A stretch of DNA of 64,000 nucleotides from Prostheceraeus crozeri (GCA_907163375.1 CAJQUW010000502.1:1-64000); one strand, 5' to 3'; counted from the first letter of the stretch, positions 1 through 7,781 are shown. Notes: generated by a model not told the origin, from the letters alone. Numbers and translations: made by a program.

Positions 1-619
1 CTGATCGCACAATGTTGTGTCGCTGGACCAAGTAAGTCCCTTGTAAAAACTACATTTGTAACTGAATTGCTACAATATAGAAATGAAATGTTTAACAAGG
101 AAAATAAGACGAGTCAAATGGTATTATGGAATATTTCAACCACAACTACATTCTGCACTTCGCCAGAAAGGTTATGCGAGGTGAAGCAAGGTTGCCATCA
201 ACTGAGGATATCAAAGCAGTGACTTACTAGTATTAGATGATCTATTACGAGAAAGCAAATCTTCAAAGGATGTAACTGAAATGTTCATTCAAACTGCACA
301 TCATAGGGAAGCTTTTATTATCTACATCACCCAAAACATCTTCGATGGAGGGAAAGAGCAAAGAACTAGAAGTTTGAATACACATTATTTGGCAATATTT
401 AAAAATCCAAGAGATAGCAGTCAGATACATCATCTCAGTAGACAGATATTACCTCAACAACCTAAAGTACTTTCAAAAATATATGAAGATGTAACAAAGA
501 AACCACATGGTTATCTATTTATTGATCTAACCCAGGAATGTCCGGGACGACTTCGATTTCGAACAAATATCATACCTAATTCCGCTGAACCAATGACAGT
601 TTTCTCGGTTCACAGTTAG
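1..619 (+). pseudogene. Polinton A32-like packaging ATPase, broken and cut by the window edge
   Basis: This is the remnant of the FtsK/HerA-type genome-packaging ATPase of Polinton/Maverick elements. Frame 1 near position 28 reads GPSKSLVKTTFV, a damaged Walker A. Frame 2 from about 119 reads WYYGIFQPQ, which resembles the usual Polinton strand after the P-loop, so the frame changes around 100-120. Two in-frame stops follow before the Walker B-like LVLDDLL near 228-248. From about 220 to 619 the frame is open and shows the conserved HHRE, YITQNIFDGG and LFKNPRD-like (AIFKNPRDSSQIHHLSRQ) motifs. The start codon lies left of the window. With a damaged P-loop, a frameshift and two stops it cannot give a working motor, so this copy probably cannot package DNA by itself. 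Family assignment is firm; exact lesion positions are approximate. Confidence 0.8.
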
Positions 620-658
620 TTTTAAGCAATGTACTTTGTTGCCTTATTATTTTCAAAC

Positions 659-1309
659 ATGTCGTATTCAAAGATGGTAGTCATTCCTCAAGAGGAGTAT
701 GTACAATTGACTACATTACAAAGTGCACAGGAAGTCAAAAATATAGATCAACTTATTACGAATCAACTTAAGGAACTAACACAAAAGGATATGGAAATTC
801 AGAAGATTAAGGATCCCTATCGACGAATGCAGTTAGCAGCTGAAAACATTGACGAGAGGCGACAGATTCGTGAGAAGTTGCGACGATTTATAACCTTGTC
901 AACACCTCGACCATATCGTGTGCGCGCTGAGCGATTATTTGACTTCATTGATCCACATGTGAAGTTCAATGAGAGAGGGGAGATAATAGATGAAACAACT
1001 GGTGATGTTATTAGAAATAGTCACATAGATGACCTTCTACAATATGCTGTCAGAGATGTAAGGCGAAAACTAGGTGCACCACAAGGGTGGACATATTTTC
1101 AGAAAATTTTATCTGATCAAAATGTACCTCACAATATTATTGGAGGACCGACTGTGAATGAATTGGATAAGGGTCACTTACAAGATGGATCAAAGAGTAA
1201 AACACCCACGATGGCGGTCAAGCGAGAGCTTCATGATCCCGATGATCTGCAACCAAAAAGAGCTACTAGGCGCTCAATGCGTGTTGCGAAGGAGTATAGT
1301 AAATATTAA
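659..1309 (+). CDS. Polinton protein of unknown function upstream of the integrase
   Basis: I do not recognise a characterised family. The 216-residue product starts MSYSKMVVIPQEEYVQL; this ATG is preferred to the one ten codons upstream (629), which would add a hydrophobic tail unlike the rest. The N-terminal half is charged and probably helical or coiled (about residues 15-85). A central DPH..F...GE segment is followed by an Arg-rich helix, and the C terminus is basic (KRATRRSMRVAK). It contains I-I-G-G before Pro at about residues 160-163, which fits the adenain rule (M/I/L)-X-G-G, so it might be a virion protein cut by the element's protease. It sits between the ATPase and integrase in the same direction, and AAGCAAT lies just upstream of the chosen ATG. 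Function is unknown. Confidence 0.75.
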   Translation: MSYSKMVVIPQEEYVQLTTLQSAQEVKNIDQLITNQLKELTQKDMEIQKIKDPYRRMQLAAENIDERRQIREKLRRFITLSTPRPYRVRAERLFDFIDPHVKFNERGEIIDETTGDVIRNSHIDDLLQYAVRDVRRKLGAPQGWTYFQKILSDQNVPHNIIGGPTVNELDKGHLQDGSKSKTPTMAVKRELHDPDDLQPKRATRRSMRVAKEYSKY

Positions 1310-1343
1310 GCAAATATGAATTAAGCCTTGCCTCTCTCATATC

Positions 1344-1670
1344 ATGTCGTTACAAAAATTTTGCTGTTGTTTGAAATCTGCGCTCGAAGGTAAAGCAGAA
1401 GAGGGCATACAGGTTGATATCAATTGTGTTAGCAGTTGCTGTGTGAGTAATACGCGTGCAAATCAGAACAAAGACGATGAGTACAGCAGTGAAACTCAGA
1501 AAGATTTACTACGACTTAAATCATCCCGCAAGTTTCAGTCGTCCGGAGGTTCTAGCTCGTGCAGCAGGTGTGGGAATAGAGAAAGTCAAGAAGTGGTTGA
1601 GGAGTCAACCGACTTACACTCTTCACAAAAATGCGAGAAAGCGGTTTCCAACAAGAAAATATGTTGTTAA
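1344..1670 (+). CDS. Small cysteine-rich ORF overlapping the integrase start (doubtful)
   Basis: A 108-codon ATG ORF begins 36 nt after the AAGCAAAT junction motif and overlaps the first 194 nt of the integrase in another frame. The product starts MSLQKFCCCLK and ends KKICC, with further Cys pairs (SCC) and a C-x2-C near the middle. Clustered terminal cysteines could be lipidation sites, but the part overlapping the integrase is probably only a shadow frame. It matches no family I know. The roughly 37 codons before the overlap are the only independent evidence. Confidence 0.2.
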   Translation: MSLQKFCCCLKSALEGKAEEGIQVDINCVSSCCVSNTRANQNKDDEYSSETQKDLLRLKSSRKFQSSGGSSSCSRCGNRESQEVVEESTDLHSSQKCEKAVSNKKICC

Positions 1671-2565
1671 CAATATAGATAGTCAATGGCAAGCGGACTT
1701 GGCTGACATGCAACAGATATCACAGTACAATGATGGCTATGAATACATCTTAACCGTAATAGATATTTTATCTCGCTATGCTTGGGCACGTGCGCTGAAA
1801 TCTAAACGAGGACCAGAAGTTGAAGCGGCTTTTCAGAGCATTTTCGATGAGGGGCGTGTTCCGCAAAGAATACAGACCGATCAAGGGAAGGAATTCGAAA
1901 ACTCTCATGTTCGAAGTCTCCTTAGAAGTCATAATGTGGAATTGTTTAGTGTCAAAAGTGCTTATAAAGCTGCCATGGGTGAGAGGTTCAATCGCACACT
2001 GAAGACAAAATTATGGCGCTATTTCACTGCAAAAAATACACATGTTTGGGTAGGTGAGCTGCAGAAATTTGTTAAGAATTACAATGAAAGCTACCATCGA
2101 ATCATTAAGATGAAACCAGTTGATGTTACCCCAGATAATGCGATGGATGTATGGCTTCGATTGTATGATAAGAAAGCGAAAAACATTTCCAATGAAAAGA
2201 AAATTAATGTTGGTGATAGAGTTCGGATTTCAAAGGTTAAGTCTACATTTGAGAAGGGGTATCTACCTAATTGGACTGAAGAAGAGTTTTTTGTGGATGA
2301 AGTAAATAAAAAATTTAGACCCACCATGTATAAATTAATAGATTACCATGGCAATCCAATTGAAGGAAAATTTTACTCTTATGAATTGCAAGTAGTAGAC
2401 AGAAGTGAAGAGGTGTATATGATTGACAAAATAATTAGGAGGAAAGGTCATGGCAATCAAAGGAAATATCTAGTTAAATGGAAAGGATATCCTGATTCAT
2501 TCAATAGCTGGATAACGCACCAGGATCTACAAAATGTGGAGGTGGGAGACACTCGTAACTTTTAA
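1477..2565 (+). CDS. INT: Polinton retroviral-type integrase with C-terminal chromodomain
   Basis: This DDE integrase inserts the linear Polinton genome into host chromosomes. From the ATG at 1477 the protein has 362 residues; an upstream in-frame GTG at 1456 is not needed. The N-terminal LRKIYYDLNHPASF segment is typical of Polinton integrases. The RNase H-like core shows Asp74 (QWQADLADM), Asp135 (IQTDQGKEFEN) and Glu169 (MGERFNRTLK). Residues about 245-310 look like the SH3-like tail (VGDRVRISK). A chromodomain occupies about 313-351, with the Y/W residues of YLVKWKGYPDSFNSW, a module that can steer integration to histone marks. The reading frame is intact with all catalytic residues, in contrast to the broken ATPase. 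It is followed 41 bp later by the penton-like gene. Confidence 0.93.
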   Translation: MSTAVKLRKIYYDLNHPASFSRPEVLARAAGVGIEKVKKWLRSQPTYTLHKNARKRFPTRKYVVNNIDSQWQADLADMQQISQYNDGYEYILTVIDILSRYAWARALKSKRGPEVEAAFQSIFDEGRVPQRIQTDQGKEFENSHVRSLLRSHNVELFSVKSAYKAAMGERFNRTLKTKLWRYFTAKNTHVWVGELQKFVKNYNESYHRIIKMKPVDVTPDNAMDVWLRLYDKKAKNISNEKKINVGDRVRISKVKSTFEKGYLPNWTEEEFFVDEVNKKFRPTMYKLIDYHGNPIEGKFYSYELQVVDRSEEVYMIDKIIRRKGHGNQRKYLVKWKGYPDSFNSWITHQDLQNVEVGDTRNF

Positions 2566-2605
2566 GCTAATATAGCATGTGACTTCTTCCATATATGAGT
2601 TTAAC

Positions 2606-4183
2606 ATGTCTACTAACTTCAACATCATTCTTCCAAGCAATAGCAACCCCAAGATATTCCCAAGTAACAAACCATCTCTATACTCTGTTGAATTCGCTAA
2701 TCCAATTACTCTGCATGGACCCCATGAAGTTGCTCTAACTGAAATTACTTATTACAACGATATCAGTTTGCTAAAGAACAACTATTTTGAATTACATAAA
2801 GAAGTGCGAGAGAAGGATGATTGCTTTCGCATATTTCAAAATAGTCTACATGGTACATGGGCTTTTCATCATCTAACTTTACATCCTTTTTCAACATCTT
2901 TACCATCTGTCCAAAACATGATTAAAATTCAAAAGGCATTTGCAACGTCAACTTTTGATTCTAAGGTTCCCACAATGAGCTTGCAAGATACAGAAAAGGA
3001 AATCGGTAGAATGTTTGAACGAATAAATGATCTCTTCAAGCTGACTTTGAATAAATTCTACAAACCAGTCATAAAGGGGTCAACAAAATTGATGAAGGAA
3101 GGGAAGCATGTTCTTCTTGTATTAGGTAAGGATTTGAGTCATACTTTTGGGTATTCCAGAACAACTTTCTCATCAAGGTATTGGTACAATGGACGTGGGT
3201 GGAATTCGGAGAGGAAAGTCACTGATTTTCAATGTAGAATTGTGCCATTGTATGCATTACAAAAAAGGAGCATCCGAGTAAAAAATCAATTTGAGGTCAT
3301 TAGAAGTGTTGAAGACTTTGCAAGAAAGTTTCAAGGATCAGTGCCAGAAACGTTAATGACTTGTGAATATAAGAAAGAGAAAGTAACTTTATTTACTGTT
3401 GAAACGGAGGCAGAATTTATTGTTTTTACTAAAAAGACACCATTGGAAAAGTCTGATTCCGCTGTTATTGAATTCGGATCTGAAATGATTGGGATGTTTA
3501 AGGGCCTTGAAAGCGCACCTTGGTTGACAGAATTAAATGATACATTCAAGGTTCAATTGTCCTCTTCTAAACTCAAAGCATCAACAAATGCTTCATGGGA
3601 TATCCACGTATACAGCGAAGACATATTGGGTGATGAATTGTCTACTTCCAGTGAACTTGTAAAAAGAGTTAATTTGAACATTGAAAGCTTGAAAACGCCA
3701 TCTGAATTGTGTACAAAGTTAAATGAGTTTGGTGTAGATTACCTTGATGCAGATGAATATCACTTTTCTTATGACCCACATAAGAAACGCATGATTCTAA
3801 AGGTAGGGAAGAACTCTCTTATCAAGCTGGATAGCGTGTTAACGACCACATTGGGATTCTCAAAATCAACTATTTATGAAGGCACATCAATAGGCGATAC
3901 AGCCCCATCACTAGAGCGTGATATAAGTAACTTATACGTCTATTGTAACATTATTGAATATACAAGGGTTGGCGACATTGAGGCCCCACTTCTGCGCACA
4001 TTTCCTCTCTCATCCGTAAGGAAGCAACTAATCAATCGAGAATTTTTTAACACAATGTATCTACCAATCAGCCGAAATTTCATCAATAGAATTGACATAT
4101 CAATTCATGATGACGCAGGAGAAGTAGTACCGTTCTGTGGTGGTGTTACTGTTTTGACCCTACATATTAGGTCACGAGAATAA
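2606..4183 (+). CDS. Polinton minor capsid (penton-like) protein
   Basis: The N terminus STNFNIILPSNSNPKIFPSN followed by L-x-G-P-H-E-V-A-L-T-E-I matches the N-terminal signature of Polinton/adintovirus penton-type proteins, where single jelly-roll subunits close capsid vertices. The ATG at 2606 is used; the ORF is open back to a GTG at 2579, but an animal element should use ATG. The product is 525 residues, long for this family as I know it, with a C-terminal part (about 330-520) of unknown fold. It lies between integrase and the basic core-like gene in the capsid block. TGTGACTTC...CCATA lies 28 nt before the ATG, and a similar motif recurs 29 nt before the next gene. The frame is intact. 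Role is by family resemblance and position. Confidence 0.75.
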   Translation: MSTNFNIILPSNSNPKIFPSNKPSLYSVEFANPITLHGPHEVALTEITYYNDISLLKNNYFELHKEVREKDDCFRIFQNSLHGTWAFHHLTLHPFSTSLPSVQNMIKIQKAFATSTFDSKVPTMSLQDTEKEIGRMFERINDLFKLTLNKFYKPVIKGSTKLMKEGKHVLLVLGKDLSHTFGYSRTTFSSRYWYNGRGWNSERKVTDFQCRIVPLYALQKRSIRVKNQFEVIRSVEDFARKFQGSVPETLMTCEYKKEKVTLFTVETEAEFIVFTKKTPLEKSDSAVIEFGSEMIGMFKGLESAPWLTELNDTFKVQLSSSKLKASTNASWDIHVYSEDILGDELSTSSELVKRVNLNIESLKTPSELCTKLNEFGVDYLDADEYHFSYDPHKKRMILKVGKNSLIKLDSVLTTTLGFSKSTIYEGTSIGDTAPSLERDISNLYVYCNIIEYTRVGDIEAPLLRTFPLSSVRKQLINREFFNTMYLPISRNFINRIDISIHDDAGEVVPFCGGVTVLTLHIRSRE

Positions 4184-4226
4184 GGCTTTACGCTATTGTG
4201 ACTTCCATAGTTATTCAATAGTCATA

Positions 4227-4709
4227 ATGACAGGCATTTACAGTAGACCATCATATCAGAGCGGTTATCCCGTGTTTGTTGGAGGTAGACGACAAGTTGG
4301 AGGAGGCATATTTGGTGCACTAAGACGTATGGTTCTTCCAACACTCAAAAAGTATGGCGTACCAATCATGAAGCGTGTTGGAAGCAGGGCTTTAGATTTT
4401 GGTGCAAATGTTGCAGCTGATGCGCTTCAAGGTGAGGATATCGGTGAATCTATGAAAATGCGCGCGCAGCAATCTGCCATAGACGCATTAGATGATTTAA
4501 CAAAGACGAGACGTACAGTTCGGAAGAAGCGTAGGAAGTCAAGACAAGTTGGATCCGGTCGAGTTACTAAGCAAAGACGCAGGAAAAGTAAAAAGCCGAC
4601 TAGAGCAGCACGTTCTAAATCTAGACGTCGAGTGAAAACAAGAAAGCGCAAACGAAATTCCACAGCTACTAGAAACAAGTCAAAACGAAGGAAGACAACA
4701 TATTTATAG
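4227..4709 (+). CDS. Basic core/pX-like virion protein with membrane-active-looking N terminus
   Basis: The 160-residue protein has two parts. Residues 1-80 are Gly/hydrophobic with an amphipathic stretch (IFGALRRMVLPTLKKYG), like the membrane-lytic or scaffold parts of adenovirus minor proteins. Residues 93-158 are an Arg/Lys-rich tail resembling adenovirus mu/pX or VII DNA-condensing peptides. Two sequences fit the adenain rule (M/I/L/N/Q)-X-G-X before Gly: QVGG|G after residue 26 and QVGS|G after residue 110. Cleavage at both would free an N-terminal piece, a middle segment and a 50-residue basic peptide. The gene sits directly before the major capsid gene, as DNA-binding minor proteins often do in this group. 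Homology below the compositional level is not proven. Confidence 0.7.
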   Translation: MTGIYSRPSYQSGYPVFVGGRRQVGGGIFGALRRMVLPTLKKYGVPIMKRVGSRALDFGANVAADALQGEDIGESMKMRAQQSAIDALDDLTKTRRTVRKKRRKSRQVGSGRVTKQRRRKSKKPTRAARSKSRRRVKTRKRKRNSTATRNKSKRRKTTYL

Positions 4710-4719
4710 AGCTAATACG

Positions 4720-6003
4720 ATGCAGAGTATCAATTCGGCTTTGTGTTTCTTCGATTCTCCCCCTCATCAGACAGACATCATCTCCTCAACAATTGTAGAC
4801 ATAGTCCCCACAACAAATATCGATGGTAACCAACAGCCTATTCAGTTTGATATACCTGCCAATCCTCAAGATTATATTGACTGTCAATCCATTGATTTAG
4901 AGTTGTGTATACAAATTAAGAAGACTGATGGTACAAATATTGATTCATCCAAGGATAAAGTGGGATTGGCAAATCTTCCTATTGCCAGTCTGTTCTCAGA
5001 TGTGTATCTAATATTGAATGACAAACAGATTGAAGGAGGGGATCGAGCATATCCATATGGAGCATACATACATACAATGACGCAATTTCAAAAGCAAGCT
5101 AAACAGTCACACTTGCAAGTTTCTGGGTGGTATGATGATCAGCAAGGGAAATTTGATGATGTCTCAAATACAGGGTTAAAAAGACGAATGGATTTAACAG
5201 CGGATTCAAAGGAATTATACTTGAAAGGACCTGTCTATCTTGATTTCCTTCGTCAATCTAGATATCTGCTATCACAGGTTAAAATGCAAATAAAATTTAT
5301 TCGTGCAAATCCTGAGTTCGCGTTAATGGCTTTTGGAGCTACAAACTATCAAGTCAACATAAGTAATGCCGTGCTCAATGTAAGGCGAGTAACAATGAAC
5401 CCGTCAGTCATCAACGAGCATGCGACAGGATTGAGGAAAAACAATGCAATATATCCAGTTAATCACAGTGTGTTGACAAACTTCACAATTGGTGCGGGAT
5501 CATCCTCACATGCCTACCCAAATCTTTTTCCCACTGCAATGCCAAAGGCGGTGTATATCACATTTGTGGAAAATGAGGCATTCATTGGTGCTTTTGAAAA
5601 GAATCCATTCAATTTCCAACACTTTAATGTTAGCAAACTAGCACTCTATCAGGATGGGAAATTTGTATCTTGCAAAGCATATGAGCCTAATTTCAAAGAT
5701 GGTAAATTCGCACGTGAATATGGTTCTACTTTCACCGCCCTCAACATGTTTAATACAGATGATTCAAATGGAATTACAATGGATATGTACAAGAATGGCT
5801 ACTTCTTCATTATGTACAACCTCACAGCAGATGCAGATCTAGGTGGTGAAAGCGTAGGAGTTACAAAGCCTGGAAATCTACGACTGGAGGTATCATTTGA
5901 GTCACCTTTGAAGAAAACAATTACTTGTCTCATTTATGCTATCTATGATAGCAAAGTTGAGATAACAAGAATGAGAGACGTGACTGTCAGCTATCAGAGA
6001 TGA
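4720..6003 (+). CDS. MCP: Polinton/adintovirus major capsid protein (hexon-like, double jelly roll)
   Basis: The 427-residue product belongs to the hexon-like family often annotated in animal genomes as F54H12.2-like proteins. Visible family features are the N-terminal S.LcFFDSPPHQTDI strand, DYIDCQSIDLEL, LFSDVYLILNDKQIEGG followed by YPYGAYI, LSQVKMQIKFIRA, and the C-terminal GNLRLEVSFESPL with a late strand on LIYAIYDSKVEI. Double jelly-roll trimers of this type build icosahedral capsids. Length is normal for the animal adintovirus-like branch and the frame is intact. The stop TGA overlaps the start of the protease gene (ATGA), so the two are closely coupled. An IEGG sequence at 104-107 fits the protease rule but lies in a conserved structural motif and may be fortuitous. 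Confidence 0.9.
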   Translation: MQSINSALCFFDSPPHQTDIISSTIVDIVPTTNIDGNQQPIQFDIPANPQDYIDCQSIDLELCIQIKKTDGTNIDSSKDKVGLANLPIASLFSDVYLILNDKQIEGGDRAYPYGAYIHTMTQFQKQAKQSHLQVSGWYDDQQGKFDDVSNTGLKRRMDLTADSKELYLKGPVYLDFLRQSRYLLSQVKMQIKFIRANPEFALMAFGATNYQVNISNAVLNVRRVTMNPSVINEHATGLRKNNAIYPVNHSVLTNFTIGAGSSSHAYPNLFPTAMPKAVYITFVENEAFIGAFEKNPFNFQHFNVSKLALYQDGKFVSCKAYEPNFKDGKFAREYGSTFTALNMFNTDDSNGITMDMYKNGYFFIMYNLTADADLGGESVGVTKPGNLRLEVSFESPLKKTITCLIYAIYDSKVEITRMRDVTVSYQR

Positions 6004-6464
6004 GTAACTTAAGCAACATAGAAATCTTGAGGAAAATGAGGAAAGCTCATCCCTACTCCAAGACAATATTTCTCAATGTCTTTTCTAGAGATAATTTACC
6101 TGATTCAATTCCTTTCTATCCTTGTTCGCTTATCATCAATACGGATACCAACAATCTTCCCGGAAAACATTGGATTGCTGTATACATCAATCGTTATAAA
6201 GTTGCCGAATATTTTGACTCTCTTAATCAACCTCGTTTACATGATATCGCATTATGGATGAACAGGTTCTCCTGGACTGTTAGGAAAGTGACATCGTTCC
6301 CACTTCAAAGTAATACATCTCTAATGTGCGGTGGCTATGTACTCTATTTTGTCAACGAGAGACCATTGAAAAATAACTGTAAAAGTGCTTTAGAACTATT
6401 TTCAAAAAACTGTGATAAAAATGATGTAATTCTTACTAAATATGTCGAAACAGTTTTGAAATAA
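6000..6464 (+). CDS. PRO: Adenain-like virion maturation cysteine protease
   Basis: This 154-residue enzyme is of the adenain/Ulp1-type C5/C48 cysteine protease clan, used in Polintons to mature capsid and core proteins. The triad is visible: His57 in PGKHWIAVY, Asp73 in EYFDSLN, Cys110 in LMCGGYVLYF, with the oxyanion Gln103 in FPLQSN. Spacing and length resemble Polinton proteases, which are shorter than adenovirus protease. The gene starts inside the major capsid stop codon (ATGA). It is the last gene of the plus-strand block and its TAA stop lies within an AATAAA polyadenylation signal. The frame is intact and all catalytic residues are present. Confidence 0.92.
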   Translation: MSNLSNIEILRKMRKAHPYSKTIFLNVFSRDNLPDSIPFYPCSLIINTDTNNLPGKHWIAVYINRYKVAEYFDSLNQPRLHDIALWMNRFSWTVRKVTSFPLQSNTSLMCGGYVLYFVNERPLKNNCKSALELFSKNCDKNDVILTKYVETVLK

Positions 6465-6465
6465 A
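6460..6465 (+). terminator. Polyadenylation signal of the capsid block
   Basis: AATAAA overlaps the stop codon of the protease gene, and the convergent TBP-like gene ends about 107 bp further on. This is the only clear plus-strand poly(A) signal near the end of the capsid block. Confidence 0.6.
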
Positions 6466-6571
6466 GTTTTATGTTGTATCATTAACTTGCTCTCTTTTTT
6501 CCAAAACAAGGGTTTATAAGGAAAACAAAAACATGTTCATATTTCATTATCTATTCACATATATACAAAAT

Positions 6572-7141
6572 CTACAATTTGGTTTTCATGAAACATTTTT
6601 TCAAATCACATATGATGGGAGGTACATCACTTATGTCTTTGATGCCGGTTATCACAATCTTTCCATTATGGAACACATGAACATGATATGGATGCCAGTT
6701 AGTCAATTGAGCTGCTGGAAATAACTCCACTTCATAAGTTAGATTATGTGATGATGTAACTTTACGGAAGTCATAGTGATAGTGCAATTCACATAACACG
6801 GTCATTGTCTTCACTTTCCAATCAGATAATGAATCACCAAGTAAATGTTCCAAAGTAAAGTGTAGATATGAGAGATCACCCTCCATGACCCTTCCAATAC
6901 ATTGGATTGTTCCATTTGGAAAGAATAGGATAGTGAGAGATTTATCCTTCCTCTGAATCCTCCATGTTAACATTGAGGGTCTTCCAAGATGTAAGCTCGT
7001 TGTCGGCTTCAATTTGCGTTTTATCAGTAACCATTGTTTTCGGTTGGGTATATTCCTCTCGATCTCTTGTAGATTGAGTTTTGACTTTGCTTTTGTAGTT
7101 AACATCCGATTTACAACTTCCAACCGTTTGATGTCCTCCAT
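6572..7141 (-). CDS. TATA-binding-protein-like protein encoded by the Polinton
   Basis: The 189-residue product has two related lobes resembling the TBP saddle repeats. Lobe 1 (about 57-101) ends its sheet with FFPNGTIQCIG, matching the TBP pattern F-S-x-G-K-x-V-x-T-G. Lobe 2 (about 110-184) shows YEVELFPAA at 136-144, like TBP YEPELFPGL, then VHVFHNGKIVITG at 154-166 and a closing helix DVPPIICDLKKCF. The order ELFP, hydrophobic strand, NGKIVITG, helix is the order in the second TBP repeat. The N-terminal 55 residues are basic. The ATG at 7141 is inside the upstream ORF, giving a 200-bp overlap in another frame. It could provide element-specific promoter recognition. I know of no established TBP gene in Polintons. 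Fold assignment is by eye and needs profile confirmation. Confidence 0.6.
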   Translation of the reverse strand: MEDIKRLEVVNRMLTTKAKSKLNLQEIERNIPNRKQWLLIKRKLKPTTSLHLGRPSMLTWRIQRKDKSLTILFFPNGTIQCIGRVMEGDLSYLHFTLEHLLGDSLSDWKVKTMTVLCELHYHYDFRKVTSSHNLTYEVELFPAAQLTNWHPYHVHVFHNGKIVITGIKDISDVPPIICDLKKCFMKTKL

Positions 7142-7502
7142 CTTTAATGAATGACGTTATCTGTGGTAGTATCTCCCTTGTAAAGGTTTCCCATGTGACG
7201 TCACTGAAACGAAAAAATCGATATTCAACATCTTCCCGTTTTGGTGAACAGACGTATAGTTTGACTGATGAATCACACTTTATCCATACCTTGTCATCGA
7301 GAGGAATCTTGATCCGAGTCTTATGGTTGTCAATGAGATCCGCAAAGTCTTTCAGTGAAGGCAATGAGTCAATACTAATGCAAACGCCACGATGTTTTCG
7401 ATCACTATTTGCTATTGAATGACGAAATGCTATTCTTTTAGAATTTGTTATGTGAACGTTTTGAACGTCACTAAGTTTCCATGTTCTAATGTAATGAGGC
7501 AT
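6942..7502 (-). CDS. Polinton protein of unknown function, possibly ssDNA-binding (PC4-like)
   Basis: From the first ATG (7502) this is 186 residues; the ORF is open seven codons further to a TTG. It seems to have two similar halves. Each has a strand-rich segment (WKLSDVQNVHITNSKRIAF; VWIKCDSSVKLYVC) followed by a helical stretch with an aromatic (SLKDFADLID; TWETFTREILPQI). This is loosely like the PC4/transcription-coactivator fold, which binds single-stranded DNA, but I would not assign it. The last 60 residues are hydrophilic and overlap the start of the TBP-like gene. It is transcribed toward the TBP-like gene and away from the polymerase, behind the three-hairpin region. A gene pair acting in transcription or replication is possible. 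Confidence 0.5.
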   Translation of the reverse strand: MPHYIRTWKLSDVQNVHITNSKRIAFRHSIANSDRKHRGVCISIDSLPSLKDFADLIDNHKTRIKIPLDDKVWIKCDSSVKLYVCSPKREDVEYRFFRFSDVTWETFTREILPQITSFIKDGGHQTVGSCKSDVNYKSKVKTQSTRDREEYTQPKTMVTDKTQIEADNELTSWKTLNVNMEDSEEG

Positions 7503-7564
7503 GTTCCGAAAGCTATGTTTCAAATTTAGGTTTAATGTTTGCCTAAAGTTTGTTATTTTATTAG

Positions 7565-7734
7565 CTCAACATATCGGAATGATGTTGAGTACAAATTCTT
7601 CACATATTCATTCACATTAGGACTACCTATTTATTAGTAATCATTTCTACATATCGGAAAGATGTAGAAATTTCAATTTTAGTAAGACTACTTATGTATT
7701 AGTAAGTGTTGCTACATGTCGGAAGATGCAGCAA
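7565..7734. repeat. Three covarying hairpins with constant TCGGAA loop
   Basis: Three stem-loops lie in the 280-bp gap between the end of polB and the start of the unknown gene. Hairpin 1 (7565-7589) has stem CTCAACAT. Hairpin 2 (7643-7671) has stem ATTTCTACAT. Hairpin 3 (7709-7734) has stem TTGCTACAT with one mismatch. Stem sequences differ but pairing is kept, while the loop keeps ATCGGAA(T/A)G or GTCGGAAG. Hairpins 2 and 3 lie in a diverged tandem repeat of about 65 bp that also repeats GACTAC(C/T)TAT(T/G)TATTAGTAA. The pattern suggests selection for structure in RNA or for a palindromic protein site. No known element matches. Confidence 0.75.
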
Positions 7735-7770
7735 TCGCAAGATCTATTACAAGTGGAATATTGTATTGTT

Positions 7771-7776
7771 TTTATT
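7771..7776 (-). terminator. Polyadenylation signal of polB
   Basis: TTTATT on the plus strand gives AATAAA on the minus strand a few bases after the polB stop at 7782. Confidence 0.55.
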
Positions 7777-7781
7777 TAGAC

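Noticed and set aside
629-658. Ten-codon hydrophobic extension of the gene at 659
   Set aside because: MSYSKMVVIPQEEY at 659 looks like the natural start; the extension overlaps the junction motif.
4427-4678. Leu/Arg/Phe-rich minus-strand ORF
   Set aside because: It is a shadow of the Arg/Lys-rich core-like gene on the plus strand.
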